Source of the DNA: an uncultured Burkholderiales bacterium
GTDB taxonomy: Bacteria > Pseudomonadota > Gammaproteobacteria > Burkholderiales > Eutrophovitaceae
Direction of reading: 5' to 3'
Length of the DNA stretch: 35,198 nucleotides
Assembly (NCBI GenBank): GCA_951812315.1
Contig: CATOSA010000021.1
Coordinates: 82,705-117,902, forward strand
In this document: piece by piece, positions 1 through 7,328 of the stretch
Layout: each line of letters begins with the position of its first letter
Numbering within the stretch: position 1 is the first letter of the stretch
Position numbers and translations under genes: made by a program
The notes under the pieces: model-generated
Told to the model about the DNA's origin: nothing
Database searches by the model: none
What the model saw: the letters and a program-made list of their open reading frames with translations, nothing else

Positions 1-139
1 CATGGACCTGGGCTGCCCAAATCTGAAGTGACCACTTGCTGGTAGCAATAGAGGTGGACCCTAACGGCTGGACACCAAAATGTAGCTGATAAGTGAAATC
101 TTATGGATTATTCTTTTACGACACAGAGAGGATCCGAAG

Positions 140-430
140 ATGACACGTAGAAAGAGAAGAAATCACACGGCGAGCTTCAAGGCCAAAGTAGCACTGGGCG
201 CAGTGCGTGGCGAGCACACACTGGCCGAGCTGGCTGAACAGTTCGACGTTCACCCGAATCAGATCCAGGACTGGAAGAAACGTCTGGTCGATAGTGCCGA
301 GGACGTGTTCGGTGGCAACGCAGTTGAGGCGCAACACACCGAACGCGAAATCGAGAAGCTGCACGCCAAGGTCGGGCAACTGACGATGGAGAAAGATTTT
401 CTGTCAAAGTTTCTCGGGCGCGACCGGTGA
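140..430 (+). CDS. IS3-family transposase OrfA
   Basis: This 96-residue protein is the DNA-binding subunit of an IS3-family transposase. The N-terminal half begins with a basic MTRRKRRNH and has the HTH_Tnp_1 pattern FKAKVALGAVRGEHTLAELA...HPNQI..WKK. The C-terminal half (about residues 60-90) is heptad-rich and ends in the typical GQLTMEKDFLSKFL coiled coil used for multimerisation. It appears intact. Its TGA stop at 428-430 overlaps a GTG start for orfB at 427, so orfB sits in the -1 frame. OrfAB could arise by programmed frameshifting or OrfB by coupled re-initiation; I could not identify a convincing slippery heptamer. It differs from copy 2 by one residue (LAEQF here, LGEQF there). Confidence 0.9.
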   Translation: MTRRKRRNHTASFKAKVALGAVRGEHTLAELAEQFDVHPNQIQDWKKRLVDSAEDVFGGNAVEAQHTEREIEKLHAKVGQLTMEKDFLSKFLGRDR

Positions 431-1272
431 GCGAGCGCCGAGCACAGATTCAAAGCGCTCACGAACTGTCCAGGGCACGCCGCTGCGAGTTACTCGGAGT
501 GGCACGCTGCACAGCGTACTATCGCGGCGCACAGGTGTCAGCCGAAGACCTTGAGCTGATGCGCCTGATCGACGAGATCCACCTTGAGCTGCCGTTCTAC
601 GGAAGCCGTCGTATTCGCAACGAACTCGATACACGCGGGCTGCAGGTCAATCGTAAGCGCGTACAGCGGCTGATGCGTCAGATGCAGATCAGGGCGCTGT
701 AGCCGAAGCGGCGCACCAGCACGCCAGACAAGGGACACAAGATCTATCCTTACTTGCTCAGGGACATGACAATCACGCGGGCCAACCAGGTGTGGGCGAG
801 CGATATCTGTTATCTACCGATGGCCAAGGGGTTCATGTAGCTCGTGGCGATTATGCACTGGCATACGCGCAAGGTGCTTTCGTGGCGGGCGTCGAACACG
901 ATGGACAGCGACTTTTGCGTCGAGGCGCTCGAAGAGGCATTGCCTCGCTACGGTACACCCGAGATATTCAACACCGATCAGGGCACGCAGTTCACGGCCG
1001 ATGCGTTCACCCGCGTTCTCAAGGACCACGAAGTGACGATCAGCATGGACGGCAAGGCTCGCTGGATCGACAACGTGTTCGTCGAACGGTTGTGGCGCAG
1101 TGTGAAGTACGAAGACGTGTATCTGCGCGCCTATGAAACGCCGGCGGCATTACGCGCCGGACTGGACAAATACTTTCGTTTTTACAATACCCGGCGTCGT
1201 CACACTGGGCTTGACCGGCGTACCCCCGATGCGGTGTACTTCGAACAAACGGCGTTGAAGAGCGCGGCCTGA
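427..1272 (+). pseudogene. IS3-family transposase OrfB (DDE), two in-frame TAG codons
   Basis: This frame encodes the catalytic rve integrase domain: an N-terminal segment with HELSRARRCELLGV and FYGSRRIRNEL, then WASDI (first Asp), NTDQGTQF (second Asp) and DNVFVERLW (catalytic Glu), ending in NTRRRHTGLDRRTPDAVYF. The frame is open over 282 codons except for TAG at 700-702 and TAG at 838-840. Related IS3-family OrfB proteins, as I know them, have tyrosine at both points (...ALYPK... and ...GFVYL...), so each TAG is one change from a TAC or TAT codon. Without suppression only a 91-residue N-terminal piece, or a piece starting inside the domain, would be made. Both stops are present in copy 2. 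I call it a pseudogene with the alternative that amber readthrough yields active protein. Confidence 0.85.
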
Positions 1273-1324
1273 AACCCATGGAGATTTCACTTAAGCGGGG
1301 GTCCAAGTTTCGGGGTCCACTTCT

Positions 1325-1751
1325 AATAATCGGGCGAATCGAAGCAGTTTTTACCGTCTCATCCGCACCTCAAGTCATGCCGCGCGTACGGCCAGGGAGC
1401 GGCAGACAATGTTGACCCCGTTGCGCGCGTACAGGAACGCGCCGCTCTGTGACGAGCTGCTCAGTGACGTGCGGTGCCGCTTTCTTTGGCCCTCACGAAG
1501 AAAAAACTCAGCGGCAATCGAGACACACACAGAAAGCGCCCGCACCTGAAATAACGATCAAGGTAACGGGCACGACTGGTGCAATCGCATGCGAAATGGG
1601 TACTCCCCGCATGCAGGGAAATCGGCATGCCGGTGAACATCGCCTGGCTGACCATTCACGTGGGGTAAAGCCGGCAATCGATGGTCATCAAACTGTCGCA
1701 AAGGACGGAGCGCGAAGCCGATTAAGCGTCGCGCGGCATTCGACGCGAGCT
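1325..1751. other. Intergenic stretch with no convincing gene
   Basis: Open frames here on both strands lack a recognisable domain, a good ribosome-binding site and coding-like composition. An inverted repeat with arms TGCCGCT and AGCGGCA lies near 1473-1515 with a long loop, which is not a typical terminator. I see no RNA gene. Confidence 0.5.
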
Positions 1752-1865
1752 TTAGGCCGGAGACTCTCCGATTTTGTCTATTGCGACGAGGAACAAGGTC
1801 ACAACAATGCTGCCGACAGAGACTGCGGCAACCAACGCGCTGATAATGGTAATTGCTTGCATCAT
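1752..1865 (-). CDS. Possible 37-residue membrane peptide
   Basis: I do not recognise this peptide. On the minus strand a strong Shine-Dalgarno-like GGAGAAG sits 6 nt before an ATG ATG pair. The frame runs 37 residues to a TAA. After MMQAIT the sequence is one hydrophobic helix of about 25 residues, followed by a short charged tail (DKIGESPA). That is the shape of a small single-span inner-membrane protein. The longer frame reaching back to 1937 has no better start. There is no partner gene nearby, and the liv operon on the same strand lies upstream of it with more than 270 bp in between. It could be a chance frame; the ribosome-binding site and membrane profile are the only support. Confidence 0.4.
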   Translation of the reverse strand: MMQAITIISALVAAVSVGSIVVTLFLVAIDKIGESPA

Positions 1866-2127
1866 GATGCACTTCTCCAGATTGGGAACAAGTGCATAAG
1901 AGCTTAGTGATGCGCGGCACTGCGGGTGTTGATCCAAGTCAAACTCTACGCGGTCGTCGGGGAGAATGAGGTTAGACGCGGCGGTCCGCGCTAATCAGGG
2001 AACGGTACGCCAAAACCTGTGTCGCCCCCCGCTCCAGATTTTCTCTGTATATCAAACTCTTAGCAGAGCATCTCGGGCGCGACGATTATTAATGAGAATC
2101 ATGTGGCTTTGGGATGACTACACCGTG

Positions 2128-2159
2128 CGCGGCGCTGTCTGTCACACGATTGCGCCGCG
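2128..2159 (-). terminator. GC-rich hairpin at the livF stop codon
   Basis: A perfect 8-bp inverted repeat (CGCGGCGC / GCGCCGCG) with a 16-nt loop spans the end of livF and its stop codon. No U-run follows on the minus strand, so it is at best a weak or factor-assisted terminator or an mRNA 3'-end stabiliser for the liv transcript. Confidence 0.35.
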
Positions 2160-2780
2160 TTCGATGCGGTATTCCCGGTCAGGGGCGACGCCGGCGTGAC
2201 TGAGATCGGAATGCGCGATGAAAATCGATCGACCATGTTCGCGCAGGTTGGCAATCACTTCAATCAGGCGTTGCGCGAGTGCGGGCGCGACGCCTTCAAA
2301 CGGCTCGTCGAGCAGCAGCAGCTCGGTGCCGGCAACCAGGGCACGCCCGAGCGCGACCATTTTCTGCTGTCCGCCGCTCAGCAATAACGCCTTGCGCCGT
2401 TGCATCTCGCGAAGTTCGGGCATCAGATCATAAACGAAGGCCAGCCCCGCTGCTCCATCCAGCGCCTTGTTCTCCCACGCTGGCAACATCATGTTCTCTT
2501 CCACGGTGAGTTGGGGAATCAGACGCCGGTCCTCGGGCAAATATCCGAGGCCGAGGCGCGCGCGCCGGAACGGCTCGAAGCCGGAAATGTCGCTGCCTTT
2601 GAGCATTACCTGCCCGCCGCCGAGCCGCGCCAGGCCCATTATCGCGCGCAAAGTCGTCGACTTGCCCGCGCCGTTGTTGCCGACCAGCCCTACCATTTCA
2701 CCCTGGTCGAGATGTAGTGAAACACCGCGCAGAATCTGCACTGCGTCGATGGCAACATCAATGCTGTCGAGTTTCAGCAT
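2142..2780 (-). CDS. livF: ABC transporter ATP-binding protein, LivF family
   Basis: This is one of two cytoplasmic ATPases that power the branched-chain amino acid/amide-type importer. In 212 residues it has Walker A GNNGAGKST (34-42), the Q-loop region YLPEDRRLIPQLTVEEN (80-96), signature LSGGQQ (134-139), Walker B LLLLDE (154-159) and the H-loop IFIAHSD. LivF proteins are usually about 230-240 residues; this one stops right after the YRIERGAIV strand, so roughly 20 C-terminal residues are missing. That may be natural variation, or the effect of a change near the hairpin at 2128-2159. Its ATG overlaps the livG stop by one base (TGATG), so translation is coupled. It is the last gene of the operon. 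Confidence 0.9.
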   Translation of the reverse strand: MLKLDSIDVAIDAVQILRGVSLHLDQGEMVGLVGNNGAGKSTTLRAIMGLARLGGGQVMLKGSDISGFEPFRRARLGLGYLPEDRRLIPQLTVEENMMLPAWENKALDGAAGLAFVYDLMPELREMQRRKALLLSGGQQKMVALGRALVAGTELLLLDEPFEGVAPALAQRLIEVIANLREHGRSIFIAHSDLSHAGVAPDREYRIERGAIV

Positions 2781-3532
2781 CAGATCAGCGTGCCGGTCAC
2801 GTAGCGCTGCACGTCCGGATCGGAAAGCACTTCGTCGGGTGCATCGTCAGCAATGATGCGTCCGTCATAGAATGCAAGGATGCGCTGCGCATAACGTGTC
2901 ACGACGGACATGTCGTGTTCAACGAACAGGATCGTTACCGCATTCTTGGTGAGCGCCTCGATGACCCGGTCCATGATCGGAAACTTCTCGTCCGCGGCTA
3001 CACCGCTGGTCGGCTCATCGAGCAGAATCACCTTGGGCTGACCGGCTATGGCCATCGCGATATCGAGCAGCTTGCGCGCGCCATTGGACAACTCCGGTAT
3101 CAGCCGGTCGCGCTGCCCGGCAATGCCGAACTGCTCGAGGATTTCCAGTGCACGCTCGCGCTCCGCGGACACTACCGCCCGACGCCAGAATGACGCCCCG
3201 CCGGCTGAGTTGATGGATAGCGCAACCTGCAGATTTTCAAGCGTACTCAGTCCAACGCAAAGCTGGGGAATCTGGAACGATCGGCAGATTCCCATTCGCG
3301 CAATCGCTTGCGGTTTGAGCGCAGTAACATCGCGCCCGACACACTCAATCGTTCCGGAGTCGGGTTTGATATAACCGGTCACCATGTTGACGAATGTGGT
3401 CTTGCCGGCACCGTTTGACCCGATCAGGCCATAAATCGCGCCGTCCGGCACTCCGACATTCAGATCCTGTGCAGCGGCAACAGCCCCGAATCGTTTATTC
3501 AGTCCCCGTACCTGCAGCGCCAGGTCGCTCAT
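2780..3532 (-). CDS. livG: ABC transporter ATP-binding protein, LivG family
   Basis: This is the second ATPase of the importer, 250 residues, a normal LivG length. Walker A is GSNGAGKTT (38-46), the RSFQIPQL stretch is the Q-loop region, Walker B is VILLDEPTSGV, the H-loop is FVEHDM, and the C-terminal segment FYDGRIIADDAPDEVLSDPDVQRYV is typical of the family. The signature motif reads LSNGARK rather than the usual LS(Y/H/G)GQQ, so the conserved Gln is Ala. Family members vary here, so function is probably retained. It overlaps livM by 4 nt (ATGA) and livF by 1 nt. Substrate choice is set by the binding protein, not by this subunit. Confidence 0.93.
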   Translation of the reverse strand: MSDLALQVRGLNKRFGAVAAAQDLNVGVPDGAIYGLIGSNGAGKTTFVNMVTGYIKPDSGTIECVGRDVTALKPQAIARMGICRSFQIPQLCVGLSTLENLQVALSINSAGGASFWRRAVVSAERERALEILEQFGIAGQRDRLIPELSNGARKLLDIAMAIAGQPKVILLDEPTSGVAADEKFPIMDRVIEALTKNAVTILFVEHDMSVVTRYAQRILAFYDGRIIADDAPDEVLSDPDVQRYVTGTLI

Positions 3533-4485
3533 GTCTGTGTCCGCGCACGTGCGGCCCGCAAACGTCCGGGAATCGAGCCGAGGCCACCCGGAAGTACAAA
3601 GATGATGAACAAGAAGAAAACGCCGAGTGCCAGCTGCCAGGTGTTGGGAAAGTACAAATTGGAGAACGATCGCACGAGTTCAACCAGAACCGAGCCGACG
3701 AAAACTGCCGGGATCGATAGTTGACCGGCGAGAATAGCCACGAACACGAACTCGCCACTAGTCGTCCAGTAGCTGAATTCCGGATCGACGTGGCCAATCG
3801 CCATACCGGCGATGGAGCCGCCCAGCCCGGCCAGCGCCGCAGCAATGACATAGTTAATCGACATCGCGCGGCGTACCGACGCGCCGAGATACTCGACCCG
3901 CAGTTCGTTGTCCTTGATTGCCAGACTGATGAGGCCGCGCTGGGAGCTGAAATAGGTTCGCATCAGGGCGTCAGCGCCGACGCTCGCCACCACCGTCAAT
4001 ACGTACAGCGCAAACTGCAGGTTGCGCCCTTCGGGCGCCCAACCCAGAAATGTCGGTGCAGCAATGGTCAGCCCGTCGGTTCCGCCGAGCGCGGTCATTT
4101 TGGTCAGCGCTCCGTACAGGATCATCGACAACGACAGGGACAGCATCGCGAAGAAAATGCCGCGATATGTGGCCAGCACCGGCCCGAACAACGATCCCAG
4201 CACTACTGAAGCGAGTACCGCCATGAAGACGAGTACGAAAATGTCTGTGACGCCGGCATAGTTGGCCATCAATCCGGCAACGTAGGCGCCAACGCAGTAG
4301 TACAGGCCCTGACCGAACGCAACCAGGCCGCCACGCATCAGACCAACGAGTCCAAGTGCTACCAGCGCTTTGGCGAAAGCCATCGTGAGGAGAAATGTAG
4401 CCCAATCAGGCAGAACCCAGCCGAGCGCAATCAGTCCGACGAGTGCGGCAATTGCCAGCATGGGAACACCGCCACGAGCCATCAT
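3529..4485 (-). CDS. livM: Branched-chain amino acid-type ABC permease, LivM family
   Basis: This is an inner-membrane permease subunit of 318 residues with about nine hydrophobic helices. Family landmarks include LVGLMRGGLVAFGQGLYYCVGAYVAG near the N terminus, the GGTDGL loop, the cytoplasmic coupling segment LISLAIKDNELRVEYLGASVRRAM, and the SGEFVFVAILAG helix near the C terminus. It ends in a basic tail (RLRAARART). It overlaps both neighbours by the ATGA motif, so livH, livM and livG are translationally coupled. With LivH it forms the heterodimeric channel. Confidence 0.93.
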   Translation of the reverse strand: MMARGGVPMLAIAALVGLIALGWVLPDWATFLLTMAFAKALVALGLVGLMRGGLVAFGQGLYYCVGAYVAGLMANYAGVTDIFVLVFMAVLASVVLGSLFGPVLATYRGIFFAMLSLSLSMILYGALTKMTALGGTDGLTIAAPTFLGWAPEGRNLQFALYVLTVVASVGADALMRTYFSSQRGLISLAIKDNELRVEYLGASVRRAMSINYVIAAALAGLGGSIAGMAIGHVDPEFSYWTTSGEFVFVAILAGQLSIPAVFVGSVLVELVRSFSNLYFPNTWQLALGVFFLFIIFVLPGGLGSIPGRLRAARARTQT

Positions 4486-5384
4486 ATCTTGCGCGCCTGC
4501 ACTTGCTGGAACAGGCCTTCAGTCCGAAACAACAGCACCGCCGCCATGACCAGATAGATGATGAACAACTCTGCCTCGGGCAGCAGGTGCACCGAGGCGG
4601 CGCGAGCGATGCCAACAATCAATGCACCGATCGCAGCGCCTTCGACAGAGCCGAGACCGCCAATAATGACGACTGCGAACGCAATGATAATGACACTGAC
4701 CCCCATTCCCGTTGAAACAGAGGTGGTCGGCGCAGTCACGGCGCCACCAAGCGCTGCCAGAAACACACCCACAGTAAATGCCGCAAGGTAAACCTTGTTG
4801 ACGTTGACCCCGAGCGCCTGACTGGTTTCGCGATCATGGATCACTGCCAGCACAACCTTGCCAGTGCGGGTCCGGTTCAGGGTCAGCCATACGGCGAGAC
4901 CTGTCAGGGCCGCAACGGCAATGACGACAAAGTCGTACGTGACGTAGAACAGCGGTCCAAGTTCGATGGTGCCGAGCAAATCATACGGCTCGAACACGAA
5001 ATATGGATCGGTGCCCCAGATCAGCTTCGTCACATCTTCAAGCACCAGAAAGAGACCGTAGGTCACGAGTACGATCAACACTTCGTCGCGCCCGTAGAAA
5101 AAACGCAACAGCCCACGCTCGAGCAACGGGCCGAGGATGAGCGCGACTACAACAGCAGCAAATATCATCACCACGTAACTGCCCATTGGAAACGCCTCGC
5201 CGCCAAGAACGAAATAGGCGCCGACGGCACTCGCGCAGGTGTAGGCACCGATTGCGTAAAGGCTTCCGTGGGCGATGTTCAGAATGTTCAGCACGCCGAA
5301 CACGAGCGTAAGACCGAGCGATACGATGAACAGCCAGGCGCCGTAAATCAGCCCGTCAATGATGATGGTCGCGACAAGTTCCAT
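4482..5384 (-). CDS. livH: Branched-chain amino acid-type ABC permease, LivH family
   Basis: This is the partner permease of LivM, 300 residues and strongly hydrophobic. It shows the N-terminal LivH motif GLTLVFGVLNILNIAHG, which leads into a helix beginning SLYAIGAY, the coupling loop VVLAVIHDRETSQALGVNVNKVY, and the late-helix motif VVIIGGLGSVEGAAIGAL. A 68-bp gap separates it from the upstream binding-protein gene; the rest of the operon overlaps tightly. Transport would move the ligand from the periplasmic receptor to the cytoplasm, driven by the LivG and LivF homologues. Confidence 0.93.
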   Translation of the reverse strand: MELVATIIIDGLIYGAWLFIVSLGLTLVFGVLNILNIAHGSLYAIGAYTCASAVGAYFVLGGEAFPMGSYVVMIFAAVVVALILGPLLERGLLRFFYGRDEVLIVLVTYGLFLVLEDVTKLIWGTDPYFVFEPYDLLGTIELGPLFYVTYDFVVIAVAALTGLAVWLTLNRTRTGKVVLAVIHDRETSQALGVNVNKVYLAAFTVGVFLAALGGAVTAPTTSVSTGMGVSVIIIAFAVVIIGGLGSVEGAAIGALIVGIARAASVHLLPEAELFIIYLVMAAVLLFRTEGLFQQVQARKI

Positions 5385-5452
5385 GGTGACTATCTCAGCG
5401 CCGCGTGCGCGAATGAATCGGTGACCATACCCGCTTCAGACGCCGACCGGCT

Positions 5453-6781
5453 TCAATCGCATTTGGCGCCCTTGAAGCCACTCTTGAGCCAGTCCGCCGA
5501 TTTCACGCCATCGGGCGGATTGACGCAGGTTGCCGAGTAGTACTCAATGTCGACCAAGGTCATTTCGCCCTTGGCACTATCCCACTTGGTAGTGCCAATT
5601 GCGTTGGGCTGGATCGCCTGGTGGCCGTTGCCAAGTTTCATCTGGATGCGTCCCGACGGGGCATCCCATTCGAGCCCGGTCATTGCCGCAGCCAGTTCTT
5701 CGGCAGTCGGCTTGCGCCCGCCGTTCGCCGCCATCGCTTTCTCAACGGCAGTCTTCAGGCCGAGTAACGCTTGCCACATGCGAAATGGCGCTTGCACCGG
5801 AAATACGTCGTATTCTTTCTCGTATGCGCGCCAGAGCACCTTGGTGAGTTCGGAACCGCGCGCAAGCGCAGCCAGACCGTTGACGCCGCGGGCGCCGAGG
5901 ATAATGCCATCGGGCATTTTCTTGCCGAGTTGAGGAATGACGTGATCGCCGGCAGAAAGCGCGACGCGCATTCTCTTGTGCAGACCGCGCGCGCTTGATT
6001 GCAGAATGAACGCCTGCAGGTCGCCGCCCCACAATGATGAATGCATAACATCGGGTCTGGCCCGCATCAGCGCCGAGATCTCGGTGCCGTACTGGCCAGC
6101 GAAAATATTCGGAAACAAAGCCGTCTTGATTTTTGCGCCAGGCTGCAAGTAGCCGATGGATGCGGCGAAATCCGCCCAGGAGTCCTGCCCCCACGCGTAG
6201 TTCTGATTTATTCCCGCATACGATCGAACTTTGATGCCGCGCGAGTCGATGTAACGCGCGAGCGACAAATTGTCCATTGCCGCGTGCGCCGCGGTACGGA
6301 ACACGTACTTGAATGACTTTTCCTCGAAAACCCGGGGCGTACCGCAGTCATACAGAATTGTGAACGCCTTCAACTCGTCGGCGACCGATGGCACTGCGAG
6401 ACAATCGCTTGAACTGACGTAGCCTACAACTGCGTCGACTTTCTCGCGCTGGACCAGATTGCGAAACTCCTGCACCTGCTTGGTCGCGCCGCCCGATTCG
6501 TCAATGACCACCGGCACGATGCGCATTCCACCGAAACCTTTTTGATCGCCGTAAGGTGCCGGCAGCCTGCCGCCTTCGTTGAGCATTTCGATGAGCAGCT
6601 TGCCACCATCCCAGGCCGGCACACCGAAACTCTCCGCTGCGCCACCTGACAGGAAGGTCACAACGCCAATCTTGAATGTGTCGTCGGCCGCGTGTACGAG
6701 ACCGCTGGAGACTGCGAACGCCAGGGCGCCGAGCGCAAGTTTGTGAATTCCGCGCCGCAAGCACGATATTGAATTGTTCAT
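5453..6781 (-). CDS. ABC transporter periplasmic substrate-binding protein (type 1 fold)
   Basis: This is the receptor of the importer. I chose the ATG at 6781 because GGGGGAGAG lies just upstream. The product is then 442 residues and begins with a signal peptide (positive LRRGIHK, hydrophobic LALGALAFAVSSGL, cleavage after VHA at residue 31). The longer frame to 6913 would bury the signal peptide. The mature N terminus FKIGVVTFLSGGAAESFG is the usual start of periplasmic-binding type 1 ligand receptors, and MRIVPVVIDESGGATKQVQEFRNLV matches the family's second strand and helix. The ligand is unknown: relatives bind branched-chain amino acids, amides, urea or aromatic acids. A C-terminal Cys pair (CVNPP...GAKCD) may form a disulfide. 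First gene of the operon. Confidence 0.9.
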   Translation of the reverse strand: MNNSISCLRRGIHKLALGALAFAVSSGLVHAADDTFKIGVVTFLSGGAAESFGVPAWDGGKLLIEMLNEGGRLPAPYGDQKGFGGMRIVPVVIDESGGATKQVQEFRNLVQREKVDAVVGYVSSSDCLAVPSVADELKAFTILYDCGTPRVFEEKSFKYVFRTAAHAAMDNLSLARYIDSRGIKVRSYAGINQNYAWGQDSWADFAASIGYLQPGAKIKTALFPNIFAGQYGTEISALMRARPDVMHSSLWGGDLQAFILQSSARGLHKRMRVALSAGDHVIPQLGKKMPDGIILGARGVNGLAALARGSELTKVLWRAYEKEYDVFPVQAPFRMWQALLGLKTAVEKAMAANGGRKPTAEELAAAMTGLEWDAPSGRIQMKLGNGHQAIQPNAIGTTKWDSAKGEMTLVDIEYYSATCVNPPDGVKSADWLKSGFKGAKCD

Positions 6782-6967
6782 ACTCTCTCCCCCTGCCCTG
6801 CCACGACTTGTTCGGGCGTTTGCGAAGGGCCAACGCCGCTTTTTTATTCCGCCGGAGCGATTATCAACTCTCGCTCTCGAAGAAAGCGAGGATATTAGCA
6901 TGCGGTACTGCACTACCGAGCGGATGCGATTGCAAGCGCTCCCTCATAGCGCGTTGTTGACGCACGT

Positions 6968-6995
6968 TTAACCGGGTCACATTGAACTTAACCGG
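6968..6995. promoter_or_regulatory. Direct repeat TTAACCGG, 20-bp spacing
   Basis: The octamer TTAACCGG occurs at 6968-6975 and again at 6988-6995, exactly 20 bp apart (about two helical turns), roughly 190-210 nt upstream of the binding-protein start. It may be a two-site operator for the liv operon. The regulator is unknown and the distance to the start is large. Confidence 0.25.
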
Positions 6996-7134
6996 CTATT
7001 TCGCGCAAGCCACGCTCATGCCGTAGCAGTTGTTCACCTGGCTCGCTATACCTTCCAACGTTGATGGCAGTCATCAGGATCAATGCGGATTCCGAGGATG
7101 GTGCAAAAGATTAGCAAAAAGTTGCCAAAGTTTG

Positions 7135-7155
7135 CATTTGTAAGTCATTTGTAAG
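7135..7155. repeat. Tandem repeat CATTTGTAAG x2, 11-bp period
   Basis: CATTTGTAAG at 7135-7144 is repeated exactly at 7146-7155, an 11-bp period (about one helical turn). It sits in an A/T-richer block with GCAAA and TTTGC half-sites just upstream. It lies about 175 bp before the lipoprotein start and could be a regulator-binding array or a slippage product. Confidence 0.35.
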
Positions 7156-7328
7156 GTCGCAAAGTCAATACTTGCACCTGGATTCTCCGCAGTATCGCGC
7201 GCATGGCGAGGGAGAACATATCTCCATCGGCACACGCAATGGTTTGAGCGCAAAACGAGCCGTAAGTGAAATCGAGCTTTGAGCAATGGAACTTGACCGC
7301 TTCAGGACCGGGCAGAGTGACCGATATC

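Larger units (their letters stand above)
50..1324 (+). mobile_element. IS3-family insertion sequence, copy 1 (1275 bp)
   Basis: The boundaries come from aligning this element with the near-identical block at 30001-31275: identity starts and stops sharply at both ends. The outer ends read AGAGGTGGACCC on the left and, reverse-complemented, AGAAGTGGACCC on the right, an 11/12 imperfect terminal inverted repeat. Further in, both ends share a TAAGTGAAATC stretch. The trinucleotide AAT lies directly outside both ends (47-49 and 1325-1327), which fits the 3-bp target duplication of many IS3-family elements and indicates a simple insertion at this site. It carries orfA and an orfB interrupted by two TAG codons. 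The two copies differ at only a handful of positions (for example C/T near position 63 and coding differences near 231 and 943), so the copies are recent. The subgroup is not assigned. Confidence 0.93.
6782..7328. other. Divergent intergenic region upstream of the liv operon and the DUF1566 gene
   Basis: This 547-bp region holds no supported gene. It must contain the promoter of the minus-strand liv operon and that of the plus-strand lipoprotein gene. I could not place a confident -35/-10 pair. It contains two short direct-repeat pairs, listed separately (6968-6995 and 7135-7155), and an A/T-richer block around 7095-7170 that would suit protein binding. Confidence 0.5.

Noticed and set aside
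1..49. Palindrome-like AAGTGACCACTT left of IS copy 1 as part of the element
   Set aside because: Alignment with copy 2 places the IS end at position 50, and the AAT duplication sits between; this is target DNA.
427..1272. Genome-wide reassignment of TAG to tyrosine
   Set aside because: Three ordinary genes here (SDR at 8902, ldh2-type at 9826, cytochrome c at 28418) end with TAG at positions that match the natural family C termini.
1449..1907. 152-codon plus-strand frame
   Set aside because: There is no recognisable domain, no ribosome-binding site, low-complexity polar composition, and it is opposite the better small membrane frame.
4836..5540. Long plus-strand frames opposite the liv, TRAP and acyl-CoA dehydrogenase genes
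   Set aside because: They are antisense shadows: His/Arg/Gln-rich, without domains, and lying opposite clear genes.
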